Positions 53,031-62,068 of a DNA stretch of 64,000 nt are shown piece after piece. The notes beneath the pieces were generated by a model. That model had not been told where the DNA came from and ran no database searches. It worked only from the letters and a program-made list of their open reading frames with translations. The translations under genes were made by a program, and so were the position numbers. Source of the DNA: Parachitinimonas caeni (GTDB lineage: Bacteria > Pseudomonadota > Gammaproteobacteria > Burkholderiales > Chitinimonadaceae); contig NZ_JARRAF010000002.1 in assembly GCF_030129945.1 (NCBI RefSeq), positions 247,392 through 311,391 on the forward strand. The letters run 5' to 3'. Positions within the stretch are counted from its first letter, which is position 1. Every line of letters starts with the position of its first letter.

Positions 53031-53375
53031 ATGATTCTTTATCACAATCCCCGCTGTTCGAAATCACGCGAAGCCTTGCAGCTACTGGCGCAACACGGTT
53101 TGGCGCCGCAGATTATCGAGTATCTGCAGACCCCGCCCGATGCCGCCACACTTGAGCGTTTATTACAACAGCTGGGGTTTTCCGACCCGCGCCAGTTGAT
53201 GCGTCAGAAGGAGGATGTCTATCAGGAAATGCAGTTGGACAACCCCGATCTTAGCCATGCCGCGCTGATTGACGCGATGGTGACCTGCCCCCGGCTGATC
53301 GAACGCCCGATTCTGGTGGCAGGAGAACGCGCCATGATTGGCCGACCACCCGAGCGGCTGCTGGCGCTGCTATGA
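53031..53375 (+). CDS. arsC: Arsenate reductase (glutaredoxin-dependent type, ArsC/YffB family)
   Basis: The 114-residue product has the thioredoxin-like ArsC fold with the nucleophile Cys9 in YHNPRCSKSREAL and the oxyanion-binding Arg in CPRLIERPILV, both typical of arsenate reductases. It reduces arsenate to arsenite with glutathione and glutaredoxin. No arsR, arsB or acr3 gene adjoins it, so a role in arsenic resistance here is likely but not shown. The ATG at 53031 fits the domain start. Confidence 0.9.
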   Translation: MILYHNPRCSKSREALQLLAQHGLAPQIIEYLQTPPDAATLERLLQQLGFSDPRQLMRQKEDVYQEMQLDNPDLSHAALIDAMVTCPRLIERPILVAGERAMIGRPPERLLALL

Positions 53376-53661
53376 ACACGATGACCATGCGCGGTTGAGC
53401 TTGGGTGCACCGAACAGGGCTGCACGACCACGGTTTTGCGGCAAGACACACCACCGCCAGCAAAACCGCCGATCTTGGACCAAACTGGAAAGGCGAGGAT
53501 GGTCCCGCGCGCTATTCTGGGGCATCAGCTTTTCAAGCGATGCGATCCCATAGCCCAGGCATGCGAGCCCGTCCCAGTCTCAACAGGATGTAGCGGTCAC
53601 ACGGTTGCCGGCAGGGTAGCGCACGGTCAGGACCGCATCCTACCCATAAGAGGAAGTCACT
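53376..53661. other. Non-coding stretch after arsC
   Basis: About 285 bp with no recognisable gene. Open frames here overlap in several phases without ribosome sites. A short inverted repeat, GGTAG ... CTACC (about 53616-53645), precedes the next gene. The promoter of that gene is presumably inside. Confidence 0.35.
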
Positions 53662-54372
53662 GTGCCCTACTCCCTGCGCCCTTTGCTTCTGGCCGTTCTG
53701 CTGGCGGGTTCCGCCTCCGCAGCGACCACCCCCTCTGACAAACTGGACCCCATCACCGTGATCCGGGTACATGACCCGGCCTTCATGCCCTATGAAAAGG
53801 TCTACGCCCTGGCCAGCATTCTGCGCCAGTCGCCATTCAAGCAAGTGCAGACCCGCTTTCGTCTGATGTCGATGCGCCCTGGCGACGATATGAAGAATGT
53901 CAATCTGGCGCTGTTCAGCAAGTCGATTGATCTACCGATCAATGTCGGCCCGGATGGCTACTTCGACGCCCCCCTAGACCCTCGCGCCCTGGCGGAAGAG
54001 GCCGAATTCGTCACCGCACGCCCTGTAGGCACTTTGCGTTGGCTGTTTTATTTGCTGCTGACGCCGAGCACCAGCAATACCTACACGCTCAGCCACTTGC
54101 GCGCCGCCGCCAGCGAGGCCGATGAAGCGGTCAAGCTGCTGCCGTGGTGGGCTCGCCTGCGCCTTGCCTTCAAATCCACCGATGGCGTGGTCTTTGAGTT
54201 TCCCGACAACAGCAATGGCTCGGTGCTGGTCGAAGATCCGAAGGGCAGTAGCACCCGACTGGTCGCCCAGGAAGGCAAGGTCAAACTCAGCTTCCGTCAA
54301 TTCGACCAGCTCAAGGAAGCCAAGATCACGCCAAACCCTCGCCCCGTCGCCATCCATCCGGACATGAACTGA
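53662..54372 (+). CDS. Secreted or periplasmic protein of unknown function
   Basis: Not recognised with confidence. The 236-residue product begins at a GTG with AAGAGGAAG upstream and has a signal peptide (LLLAVLLAGSASA, cleavage near residue 20). The mature part contains a strand-rich segment (LALFSKSIDLPINVGPDGYFDAPLD), a possible hydrophobic turn (LRWLFYLLL) and a Lys-rich end. The layout resembles small DUF proteins of outer-membrane-associated type. It lies upstream of the sphingomyelinase-like gene but is separated from it by about 320 bp. Confidence 0.65.
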   Translation: MPYSLRPLLLAVLLAGSASAATTPSDKLDPITVIRVHDPAFMPYEKVYALASILRQSPFKQVQTRFRLMSMRPGDDMKNVNLALFSKSIDLPINVGPDGYFDAPLDPRALAEEAEFVTARPVGTLRWLFYLLLTPSTSNTYTLSHLRAAASEADEAVKLLPWWARLRLAFKSTDGVVFEFPDNSNGSVLVEDPKGSSTRLVAQEGKVKLSFRQFDQLKEAKITPNPRPVAIHPDMN

Positions 54373-54693
54373 CCGTCGCCACCACGACGGGTCAATTCCA
54401 CCCCTCGCTGCGTGGCCACCCATGTCAGGCCGGCCACGCTGCCTCCCTTCTCCTGATGCTCCCTGCTGAGTTCTATAGCGTTTTGCCATCCTGATCTGGC
54501 AAGGATTGATGCGCCACCGGCCCTGTCACGCCCCGTCATTTTTTGGTAACAAAAATCAAAAACTAGAATTTGCAATAACACTGTTTTATGTTTCCTCTAG
54601 TGCGGCATGCTGTCGCACTACACAACAAATGATCCGCCAGCACCTGGGCATATCCGTGCTTATGCGGCAGATCACCATCGGAGAGACCTCATC
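54373..54693. promoter_or_regulatory. Leader region of the sphingomyelinase-like gene
   Basis: 320 bp. It holds a GC-rich hairpin GCGTGGCC / GGCCACGC (54410-54439), which may end the upstream transcript though it lacks a T-run. An AT-rich block (54537-54597), unlike the surrounding base composition, follows and is where a promoter is expected, though I could not fit good hexamers. A 7-bp stem TAGTGCG / CGCACTA (54598-54620) comes last. A gene of this size with such a leader is probably regulated, but no operator could be identified. Confidence 0.4.
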
Positions 54694-55992
54694 ATGCAAA
54701 GCATCCGCAGCCTGTTGGCGCTGGGGACGGTACTGCTCGCGCAGTCCGCCTTGGCAGAGAGTTACGTCTACGTCACCAACGACACCCCGCAAACCGTTTA
54801 TCTGAACACCGCCCAGAAAGGTGACAAGCAACTGTCCGCTGGCACGCATTGGGGCCAGTACGTCAGCGAAATCCCGGCCTACGCCACACGAAAAGTGCTC
54901 TGGATGAACCGCGACCAGGGCATCACCAATGGCAAGTACTTCCAGTTTGAAACCACGGTCCGCCAGGGCAATAGCCAGGTTGTGCTACAGCAGCAGCTCA
55001 AGGGCAACCTGGTTGGCAGCTCGATCTGGCATTCGGCCCGCGCAACGGAATTCGCTCACCCCTGGTATGGCGACCGGGACATTCACAACGCTGAAACCCG
55101 CTATAACAACGCCCTGACCGCCGTTTCGTACAAGGCGAAGTTCACCGGCGGCTATGACGACTTCCATTATGTAATTCATGCGCAACCCAAGCAGGAGGTT
55201 GCCTCCGCAGCGAATGAATTCAAAGTTCTAAGCTGGAATATCTGGGGGGTGATCGGCTCCAAGCAGATCTGTGATCGCTGGGCGGAAGTGCCCACTTTCA
55301 CACGCAATTACGATGCCGTGGTGTTCTCTGAAGCATTCGACAATAGCTGCCGCGACAAGCTCAGGGCCCGTCTGCAGGCAGAATTTCCGTATCAGACCCA
55401 GATCGTCGATAAAGCCAATATCTATGAAGATGGAGGGGTGTTCATTGCCAGCCGCTGGCCGATCTCACAAGAAGCGCAAACCGTCTACAGCGAATGTGCC
55501 GGCGCAGATTGCCTGGCCAACAAAGGGGCGGCCTATGTCGAGATCCTCAAGCATGGCCGGGCCTATCACCTCGCCGGCACGCATACCCAAGCCTGGAATT
55601 CGGCCAGTCAACGCGCCGTTCGACTCAACCAGATCGCCACGCTCAAGCGCTTTGTCGATGGTTTCTCGCCCGCCACCCATGAGGCTTTGCTCTATGCGGG
55701 CGATCTGAATGTCGATATGTATGCCACTGCCGAAGACTATCAACAGATGCTGGGCATCCTCAACGCGCACAAACCCGCCAGCTATGGCCCCACTTACACT
55801 TATGACCCAAGCCTGAATAGCCTTGGATCAGAGGGACGCGAATATCTGGACTATGTGTTGGTTTCGAATCGCCATCGCCAGCCCGGCCGTAGCGAGAACG
55901 AGGTCATGGTGTATCGCTCTCTGGCCCCTGCAGTCTGGGATCTGCGCGATCTGTCCGACCATTTCGCGGTTGCTGGTCGTTTCACGTTTTAA
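54694..55992 (+). CDS. sph: Secreted sphingomyelinase C-like phosphodiesterase
   Basis: Member of the DNase I-like (endonuclease/exonuclease/phosphatase) fold, in the branch of bacterial neutral sphingomyelinases (phospholipase C beta toxins). The 432-residue product has a signal peptide ending in ALA at residue 21 and an N-terminal beta-rich domain to about residue 170. The catalytic domain shows LSWNIWG, the metal Glu in VFSEAFDN, THTQAW, GDLNVD and the terminal SDHFAV His. Its natural substrate could be sphingomyelin or another phospholipid. The ATG at 54694 fits the signal peptide. A foldase-like gene follows after 3 bp, which is unusual for this family. Confidence 0.88.
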   Translation: MQSIRSLLALGTVLLAQSALAESYVYVTNDTPQTVYLNTAQKGDKQLSAGTHWGQYVSEIPAYATRKVLWMNRDQGITNGKYFQFETTVRQGNSQVVLQQQLKGNLVGSSIWHSARATEFAHPWYGDRDIHNAETRYNNALTAVSYKAKFTGGYDDFHYVIHAQPKQEVASAANEFKVLSWNIWGVIGSKQICDRWAEVPTFTRNYDAVVFSEAFDNSCRDKLRARLQAEFPYQTQIVDKANIYEDGGVFIASRWPISQEAQTVYSECAGADCLANKGAAYVEILKHGRAYHLAGTHTQAWNSASQRAVRLNQIATLKRFVDGFSPATHEALLYAGDLNVDMYATAEDYQQMLGILNAHKPASYGPTYTYDPSLNSLGSEGREYLDYVLVSNRHRQPGRSENEVMVYRSLAPAVWDLRDLSDHFAVAGRFTF

Positions 55993-55995
55993 ACC

Positions 55996-56973
55996 ATGAA
56001 GCGCAACGCCCAAGTGCTGCTGGCAAGCAGCCTCGTCGCGGCGCTAGGGCTGGTCGGCTGGAACTGGCTGGAGGCCAGCCCTCCAGCTGACTGGCCGACT
56101 CGGCCAGCCACTGTCAGCCCCCAAAACCAGTCTGGGGCTTCGCCTCCGGCCGCTTCAGCCGTTAGTCCCTCCCGGCAAACCGCCACCGATCCTGAGGACT
56201 GGGGCAGCCCGGCCTATCGGCAAACTCAGTTGCAATCCGTCCTGGCGGGCAAGCGCTCTTTGCTGCCGGTGCTCCGAGAAGCCGAGATCACCTGCCGTTT
56301 TGATGCGCATTGTGCGGGCTGGCCCAATGCCGACATCGCCCGATTACCGGCGGCAGAAGCCGTGCGCCTGCAAAAAGCGCTGGCTGCACGATCCGCCATC
56401 GAACAAAAGCTGGCCGAACTGGTGCAACGCACCGACCGGCCGCTAGCAGCTCGACTGGCGGCGATCAGTACCGCTCGGCGCAGTGTGGCAGGCGAGGAAG
56501 TGGCGCAGTTACTGTATGGCGAAGAGGAAGCACAGATCCGCTTTACGGCGGCGGCCCGCCAGTTTGTAGCAACCGAGGCTGCAAAGCTCAGCCAGAAACA
56601 ACGGCAGGAGCAACTCGACACATTGCGGCGCCAGCACTACGGCCCCTACTTCGACCAGCTCTATCGCAATGAAAGCAGCGAGGACCGGCTGTACTGGTCA
56701 TTGAAAGTGGCAGAAGCCGGGGTTAGTAGCGAGGAAAAGGCTGCCTTGCGCTTTCAGATGCGCCGGGACTATCTGGGCGACGCCATGGCCCAAACGCTGG
56801 CCAGACAGGATGCCAACGACCGCAGTCATGCGGAAAAGATGGCGGGTTATCAAAGAGACCGGGCCGCCCTGCTAGCTGAGTTACGCCAGCGAGGGGACCT
56901 GGACTCAGACCGCCAATTGGCCGCCGAGCTGGAAACCCGACTGGAGGCGCTACGTAAACGTTGGTTTGGTTAG
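55996..56973 (+). CDS. Membrane-anchored helical protein resembling lipase-specific foldase (Lif)
   Basis: The 325-residue product has the architecture of lipase foldases: a membrane anchor (residues 8-24), a Pro/Ala/Ser-rich linker (about 28-65) and a long charged alpha-helical periplasmic part. MRRDYLGDAMAQTLARQDAND, and QRDRAALLAE after it, resemble the C-terminal Lif segment of Pseudomonas. The RxxFDY motif of true lipase foldases is not present. It starts 3 bp after the sphingomyelinase-like gene, so the two are surely co-transcribed, suggesting it helps that enzyme fold in the periplasm. The similarity is my judgement by eye. Confidence 0.6.
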   Translation: MKRNAQVLLASSLVAALGLVGWNWLEASPPADWPTRPATVSPQNQSGASPPAASAVSPSRQTATDPEDWGSPAYRQTQLQSVLAGKRSLLPVLREAEITCRFDAHCAGWPNADIARLPAAEAVRLQKALAARSAIEQKLAELVQRTDRPLAARLAAISTARRSVAGEEVAQLLYGEEEAQIRFTAAARQFVATEAAKLSQKQRQEQLDTLRRQHYGPYFDQLYRNESSEDRLYWSLKVAEAGVSSEEKAALRFQMRRDYLGDAMAQTLARQDANDRSHAEKMAGYQRDRAALLAELRQRGDLDSDRQLAAELETRLEALRKRWFG

Positions 56974-57629
56974 ATGCCCATACGATACAAAGCCCCGCGA
57001 CGCAGACTGGTGATTTCCGCAGTCAGATTACGCCGGGCGGAGGCTTCCAGCGCTTGCCGCATTGGCGGATGGTGATAGAGCGAGGGTTGTGCCAAAAAGC
57101 TTTCCAGAATGCGGCGCCGGCCGCGTCGATAGAAAAAGCTCGGCACCCAGCGGTACTCAGCCCGAACCTGGCGACTGTATTCGGCATAGCGCTCGGTACT
57201 AGCACCGAGTATGGCCAGATCAATGTCGATCAGCAGGGACTGATCGGTGGTCGATGGCGGCGCGGCATGACGAGTCACCCATATCAACGCCTCAATGCGC
57301 TGGCAGGCGGGAAATGCGACGCCGACTCCTCGTAGCTGGGTAATGGCCAGTGCGGCACTGGCAGCCTCGTTGTCACCATGACGTTGGTAAATGGCGTCGT
57401 GATACCACAAGGCCAGCGCCACTTCTGGCCAGTGTTCGCAAGCTGCTTGCACTTGGCTGAAATGGGCGAAGCACTCTGCCAGATGCTGACGGGTATGATA
57501 GTGCCGGTGGGGCTCGTCATATCGGGCCAGCAGCGACGGTAAATAACCGCTTGAGGGTTCGGTGCCCAATGCCTGCCAGGCAGGCAACCAGAACCGGTTC
57601 AGGGCGGAAGTCAGATCAATCGAGGCCAT
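56970..57629 (-). CDS. HD-domain family protein (predicted metal-dependent phosphohydrolase)
   Basis: The 219-residue product has the HD-type metal motif in HYHTRQHL and LWYHDAIYQ and a third segment ending DIDLAILG. The family is often mis-annotated as an NMDA-receptor subunit; its substrate is unknown. The ATG at 57629 follows AAGGGA by 6 bp. It lies 10 bp after waaA on the same strand. Its stop overlaps the 3' end of the foldase-like gene by 4 bp in a convergent layout. Confidence 0.8.
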   Translation of the reverse strand: MASIDLTSALNRFWLPAWQALGTEPSSGYLPSLLARYDEPHRHYHTRQHLAECFAHFSQVQAACEHWPEVALALWYHDAIYQRHGDNEAASAALAITQLRGVGVAFPACQRIEALIWVTRHAAPPSTTDQSLLIDIDLAILGASTERYAEYSRQVRAEYRWVPSFFYRRGRRRILESFLAQPSLYHHPPMRQALEASARRNLTAEITSLRRGALYRMGI

Positions 57630-57639
57630 ACCATCCCTT

Positions 57640-58905
57640 TTAGCGACGTGGCGCCAACAGCGCCAGTACGCGAGCCAGCGCACCGCGATGATGCCCGATC
57701 AGCACACGTCCTGCCCCGCCCATGGCTTGCCGCTGCGGTAAATCCCCCAGCAGCTCCGTCACCTGCTGCATCAACTGGTCCGCATCGTCCACCTGCCGGG
57801 CGGCGCCACAGGCCAGCGCATCTTGCGCCGCCACAGCAAAATTGAAGGTAGACGGGCCCAGCAATACCGGCACGCCCAGTGCGCACGGCTCAATCAGGCT
57901 ATGGCTGCCTAACGGCACCAGGCTCCCCCCTACAAAGGCCAGATCGGCCGCCGCATAGTAGGCATACAGCTCACCCATGCTATCCCCTAGCAGGATCTGC
58001 ACATCGGCCGCCAAGGCTCCCGCCAGCGTACTACGACGCTGCCAGCGCCAGCCATCACGATCCAGCAGGGCAGCCACTTCATCAAACCGCTGCGGATGTC
58101 GCGGCACGATGACCGTCAAGGTGCCTGCCGGCATCTTGGCCGTCTGCAGCGCCCGCAGCAGCAAGGCCTCTTCTTCTTCACGGGTACTTGCGCAGACCCA
58201 GACGGGCCGTTTCTCGCCCCATTGCTGGCGCAACTGTCGCCCTTGCGCAATCTGGGCAGTTGGTGGATCGATTTCATACTTGAGGTTGCCGCAAACATGG
58301 AGCCCCTGACGGCGGCCCATCAGGCGCGCCAATCTGTCAGCATCCGCCTCGCTGGCAGCGGCGATACCTGCCAGCCGGCACAGGGCCGGTCGTATCAGGG
58401 CGGTGATCCGTTGGTAGCCACGCAGTGATTTCTCGGACAGCCGCGCATTGACTAGATAGAGCGGGATCGCGGCATCGGCGGCAGCATGGATCAGATTCGG
58501 CCATAGCTCGGTTTCCATGATCACGCCGAGGCGCGGCTGGTAGTGGCGTAAAAAGCGTTTGACGGCATCCGGCTGGTCATAGGGTAGATAAGCCAGATCC
58601 ACTGAGTCGCCAAACAGCTGCCCAGCGGTTTCGCGCCCCGTTGGCGTCATCTGGGTCAGCAGAATGCGGCAGTCCGGATAACGTTCAGCCAATGCCTGCA
58701 ACAGTGGCGCCGCTGCACGGGTTTCCCCGACTGAGACCGCATGCAACCAGATCACCGGGCGGGTCGGCCTGGCCCCGTAGAAGCCAAAGCGTTCGGCGAT
58801 GTTTGCGCGATAGGCCGGCTGACGCCGGCCCCGCCACCACAGATGAAACAACAGCAGCGGTGTGAGCAACCAACTCAGCAGACTGTAAAGACAGCGTGCG
58901 ATCAA
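57640..58905 (-). CDS. waaA: 3-deoxy-D-manno-octulosonic acid (Kdo) transferase WaaA
   Basis: Adds Kdo to lipid A in the inner membrane, the first step of core LPS synthesis. The 421-residue product has an N-terminal membrane helix (residues 3-22), the catalytic Glu region AERFGFYG, WLHAVSVGETRAA, an ETELWPNLIHAA motif, and the GT-B C-terminal donor domain with FVGGSLVPLGSHSLIEP. The start is a TTG overlapping the waaC stop codon. Together with waaC it forms an operon with the HD protein. Confidence 0.96.
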   Translation of the reverse strand: MIARCLYSLLSWLLTPLLLFHLWWRGRRQPAYRANIAERFGFYGARPTRPVIWLHAVSVGETRAAAPLLQALAERYPDCRILLTQMTPTGRETAGQLFGDSVDLAYLPYDQPDAVKRFLRHYQPRLGVIMETELWPNLIHAAADAAIPLYLVNARLSEKSLRGYQRITALIRPALCRLAGIAAASEADADRLARLMGRRQGLHVCGNLKYEIDPPTAQIAQGRQLRQQWGEKRPVWVCASTREEEEALLLRALQTAKMPAGTLTVIVPRHPQRFDEVAALLDRDGWRWQRRSTLAGALAADVQILLGDSMGELYAYYAAADLAFVGGSLVPLGSHSLIEPCALGVPVLLGPSTFNFAVAAQDALACGAARQVDDADQLMQQVTELLGDLPQRQAMGGAGRVLIGHHRGALARVLALLAPRR

Positions 58906-59858
58906 GACAGCACCCGCGAGGCTTCGGCAATAACCTGCTCGGCCGTAGGAGGGACGCCGATCTTGCCAAGATTGATGGCGAAGCTGTCAGCCAGCACTCC
59001 GGTACGAGCCGGGTCAGATGCGCAGTAGATAGCCAGGGTCGGTATCGCAAGTGCCGCCGCAAGATGCACCAGACCGGTGTCCACACCAACAACCAGTCGC
59101 GCATCGGCCAGCAACCTTGCCGCATGCCCCAACGATAACCGGGGAGGCACCACGGCATTCGGTAGCGCTGATGCAATCCGTTCGGCTCGCTGTTGCTCGG
59201 TCACGTTCCCCCAAGGCAGGATGGCACGCACCCCACGGGAGTTCATCCAGCGCCCCAGCTCCAGCCACTGTGGTTCGGACCAGAGCTTGTCATCCCGACT
59301 GGTGGCTGTCAGCAGAACAGCATAGGGCCCATCAGGCCGCCAAGGTAGATCGCAGACCGGCGCTTGCAGACCATAATCCAGACGAGGCAAAGGCTTGTAG
59401 CCCAATGCTTTCGCTGTCAGCTGGCGATAGCGCTCGACCGCATTGATGTCCCAGGGCACCTCGTACACCTTCTGATAAAACAGGCTGGCCAGGGCTTCGC
59501 GGCTGCTTGCCCGGTCATAACCACAGGAAGGTGCCTTGGTCAGCTTGGCCAGTAACGCACTCTTGAGCAAGCCCTGGGAGTCAATGACCAAATCGTAATG
59601 CTCCGCTCGCAAAGTACTGACAAGAGCGCGCATCTCCGCCCGAGAACTTGGCGTCAGCAGGCTTTTACGCCAGCGACGCAAGGCAAATGGAAACACCCGT
59701 GTGACAGCCGGGTGCAACAGGGGTAACTCGGCAAAGCCTTCTTCAACCACCCAGTGCAGCTCGACTTGCGGCAAGTGCTGTGCCAGATCGGTCACAGCGG
59801 GCATGTTATGAATAATGTCGCCCATCGATGACAGGCGTAACAGCAGGATTTTTCGCAT
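58902..59858 (-). CDS. waaC: LPS heptosyltransferase I
   Basis: Transfers L-glycero-D-manno-heptose from ADP-heptose to Kdo of the LPS inner core. The 318-residue product has the GT9 family opening (MRKILLLRLSSMGDIIHNMPAV), the HWVVEEGF segment, VIDSQGLLKSALLA, and the donor-site motif VGVDTGLVHLAAAL. The ATG at 59858 is the family start; the open frame runs further upstream without support. It overlaps waaA by 4 bp. Confidence 0.95.
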   Translation of the reverse strand: MRKILLLRLSSMGDIIHNMPAVTDLAQHLPQVELHWVVEEGFAELPLLHPAVTRVFPFALRRWRKSLLTPSSRAEMRALVSTLRAEHYDLVIDSQGLLKSALLAKLTKAPSCGYDRASSREALASLFYQKVYEVPWDINAVERYRQLTAKALGYKPLPRLDYGLQAPVCDLPWRPDGPYAVLLTATSRDDKLWSEPQWLELGRWMNSRGVRAILPWGNVTEQQRAERIASALPNAVVPPRLSLGHAARLLADARLVVGVDTGLVHLAAALAIPTLAIYCASDPARTGVLADSFAINLGKIGVPPTAEQVIAEASRVLS

Positions 59859-60000
59859 AGCCCAATTGTACTCTGCCGTTTCCTCCCAAGCCTTCATGCT
59901 GATACAACTGTTTACAACGTCAGTCGTGGGATTTTCAAAAGCCCCTGCTAAAATGTCGGTCGCGCCGCTTTGCCGGCGTTTTGCATATCTGGACGCCGCC

Positions 60001-60795
60001 ATGAAAGGCGCCCTCTACACAACGGTACCCGGGCCCATGCCTCCAATCAGTCTTGTCATCATTACCCAGAACGCGGCCGCCTCGTTGTCGGCATGCGTCC
60101 ACTCTGCCCGCGCGCTGGTTGATGAGGTAGTAGTGGTGGATTCGGGTAGTAACGATGGCACGCCGATGTTGGCGCAATCCTTGGGGGCCAGGGTCATTGC
60201 ACAAGACTGGCTGGGCTTTGGTCCGCAGAAACGCTTTGCGGTAGCGGCGGCCCGCCACGATTGGGTACTCTGTCTGGATGCCGACGAGCAACTGACGCCC
60301 AAGCTGGCCGCCGCCATCCAGGCAGAATTGGCAGAGCCCTGCCATCATGCTTACCGTCTGGCCCGACGCAATCGCTTCATGGGGCGCTATCTTCGACATG
60401 GTGAGGGCTATCCTGACTGGTGCTTGCGCCTGTTTGACCGGCGCCATGCCAACTGGAGCGAAGATTTGGTACACGAAGCCGTACAGACACAAACCACGGT
60501 GGGCACCTTGAACGGTGACCTCCTACACGACTCGGCCGAAGATCTTGCCAGTTATCTTGACAAGCAAAATCGTTATACCAGCCTGCAAGCGGCCGAGCTG
60601 GCCAGCCGAGGTAAAACTGCCGGTCTGGCAAGGCTGGTATTAAGCCCTCTGGCGCGCTTCTTCAAATTTTATCTGGTCCGACGTGGATTTCTCGACGGCC
60701 TGCCAGGGCTGGTGCATATCTGCATCGGCTGCTTTAACGGCTTTATCAAATACGCCAAGCTGCGCGAATTGTCGCGGCAGAAAGGCCAAGTATGA
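60001..60795 (+). CDS. Family 2 glycosyltransferase, LPS core type (WaaE/KdtX-like)
   Basis: The 264-residue product has the GT2 fold with PPISLVIITQN, the metal-binding DADEQ in CLDADEQL, and the family-specific RLARRNRFMGRYLRHGEGYPDWCLRLF and KFYLVRRGFLDGLPG. It belongs to the group of beta-glycosyltransferases that decorate the inner core or act on a lipid-linked sugar. The ATG at 60001 is chosen; the ATG at 60037 gives a form starting right at the domain and cannot be excluded. It diverges from waaC and overlaps the epimerase gene by 4 bp. Confidence 0.85.
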   Translation: MKGALYTTVPGPMPPISLVIITQNAAASLSACVHSARALVDEVVVVDSGSNDGTPMLAQSLGARVIAQDWLGFGPQKRFAVAAARHDWVLCLDADEQLTPKLAAAIQAELAEPCHHAYRLARRNRFMGRYLRHGEGYPDWCLRLFDRRHANWSEDLVHEAVQTQTTVGTLNGDLLHDSAEDLASYLDKQNRYTSLQAAELASRGKTAGLARLVLSPLARFFKFYLVRRGFLDGLPGLVHICIGCFNGFIKYAKLRELSRQKGQV

Positions 60796-61790
60796 AGATT
60801 CTGGTAACCGGCGCTGCTGGTTTCATTGGCCTGCACTTATGCCGCGCCCTGCTGGCTCGCGGGGATGAGGTAGTCGGTATCGACAACCTCAATGATTATT
60901 ATGACGTCGCGCTCAAACAAGCCCGGCTCGACCAGCTACACCCGCTAAGAGGCTTTCGCTTTCAACGACTGGATGTCGCAGATGCAAACCAGATGCTCGC
61001 ATTGTTTGCCGCAGAGCACTTTGACGCTGTCGTGCATCTGGCTGCACAGGCGGGTGTACGCTACTCGCTACAGAATCCACATTCCTACACGCAGGCCAAT
61101 CTGGTAGGAATGACCAGCTTGCTGGAGGCTTGCCGGCACCATCCTCTCAAACATCTGGTGTTTGCCAGCTCATCCAGTGTTTACGGTCGTAACGCCAAGG
61201 TTCCGTTCAAGGAAACCGACCCGGTTGATCACCCAGTCAGCTTTTATGCCGCTACCAAGCGAGCCAATGAGTTGATGGCACATAGCTATGCCCATCTCTA
61301 CGGACTACCGACCACGGTGCTGCGCTTCTTTACGGTTTATGGCCCGTGGGGCCGGCCAGACATGGCGCCTTGGATCTTCAGCAAAGCAATTCTGGCCGGT
61401 GAACCCATCCAGGTCTTCAACCATGGCAACCTGTTGCGCGATTTCACCTATGTCGATGATATTGTTGGGGGGGTGCTTGGTACGCTGGATGCGCCACCCA
61501 CTGCAGAGGAAAGCGATGGCACGCGAGCAGACATGAGCTTTGCTCCCTATCGCATCATGAATATCGGCAATCACCAGCCCGTTCGCCTAACTGATTTCAT
61601 CAGCACACTGGAGACTGCACTCGGCGTTCCGGCCATCAAGCAGTATTTGCCCATGCAAGCCGGGGATGTTCCCGCCACCTGCGCAGATACCACTGCTTTG
61701 ACACAATTGACGGGCTTTTCCCCCTCAACGCCTCTGGCCCTCGGCCTGGAGCAATGGGTGAAGTGGTACCGGCACTATCATCAACTGTAA
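60792..61790 (+). CDS. NAD-dependent UDP-sugar 4-epimerase (UDP-glucuronate epimerase-like)
   Basis: The 332-residue product is a short-chain dehydrogenase/reductase of the extended type, with the NAD site GAAGFIG (residues 7-13), YGR ahead of the catalytic Tyr152 and Lys156 (YAATK), and SSSSVYG. Specificity features such as RFFTVYGPWGRPDMAP and FNHGNLLRDFTYVDDIV match UDP-glucuronate 4-epimerases, which make UDP-galacturonate. It is coupled to the GT2 gene by ATG overlap and has AAAGG upstream. It could supply the sugar used by that transferase. Confidence 0.85.
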   Translation: MKILVTGAAGFIGLHLCRALLARGDEVVGIDNLNDYYDVALKQARLDQLHPLRGFRFQRLDVADANQMLALFAAEHFDAVVHLAAQAGVRYSLQNPHSYTQANLVGMTSLLEACRHHPLKHLVFASSSSVYGRNAKVPFKETDPVDHPVSFYAATKRANELMAHSYAHLYGLPTTVLRFFTVYGPWGRPDMAPWIFSKAILAGEPIQVFNHGNLLRDFTYVDDIVGGVLGTLDAPPTAEESDGTRADMSFAPYRIMNIGNHQPVRLTDFISTLETALGVPAIKQYLPMQAGDVPATCADTTALTQLTGFSPSTPLALGLEQWVKWYRHYHQL

Positions 61791-62068
61791 GTTGGCATCG
61801 TGGGCTCGCTGCGTTACAGCCTGCCATTCCGGCCAAGCTAAATGCGGGATTCTCCCCTCTGGTAAACGAGCCAGCCCTTTTGCTAAGTTGCCAGTAGGTG
61901 CTTGGCAGGTACGCACTCCCCGCTATTTGGGGGTAGGCAGCATCACTTCCAGTCGAGCGTGCATCTCTCAACCCGTCTCGACTTTTTCGCCGTGAAAGGT
62001 GGGCTTCCAGCGTACGCCAATCGTGCCTCGCACTACTTTGCCCTTACCTCTAGAAACTGGAATTCTTC
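61791..62068. other. Intergenic region before the threonine aldolase gene
   Basis: About 280 bp with no convincing gene. Open frames on the minus strand (61636-61971 and 61725-61916) run through it but overlap the epimerase or lack a ribosome site. No terminator or promoter could be assigned. Confidence 0.35.
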
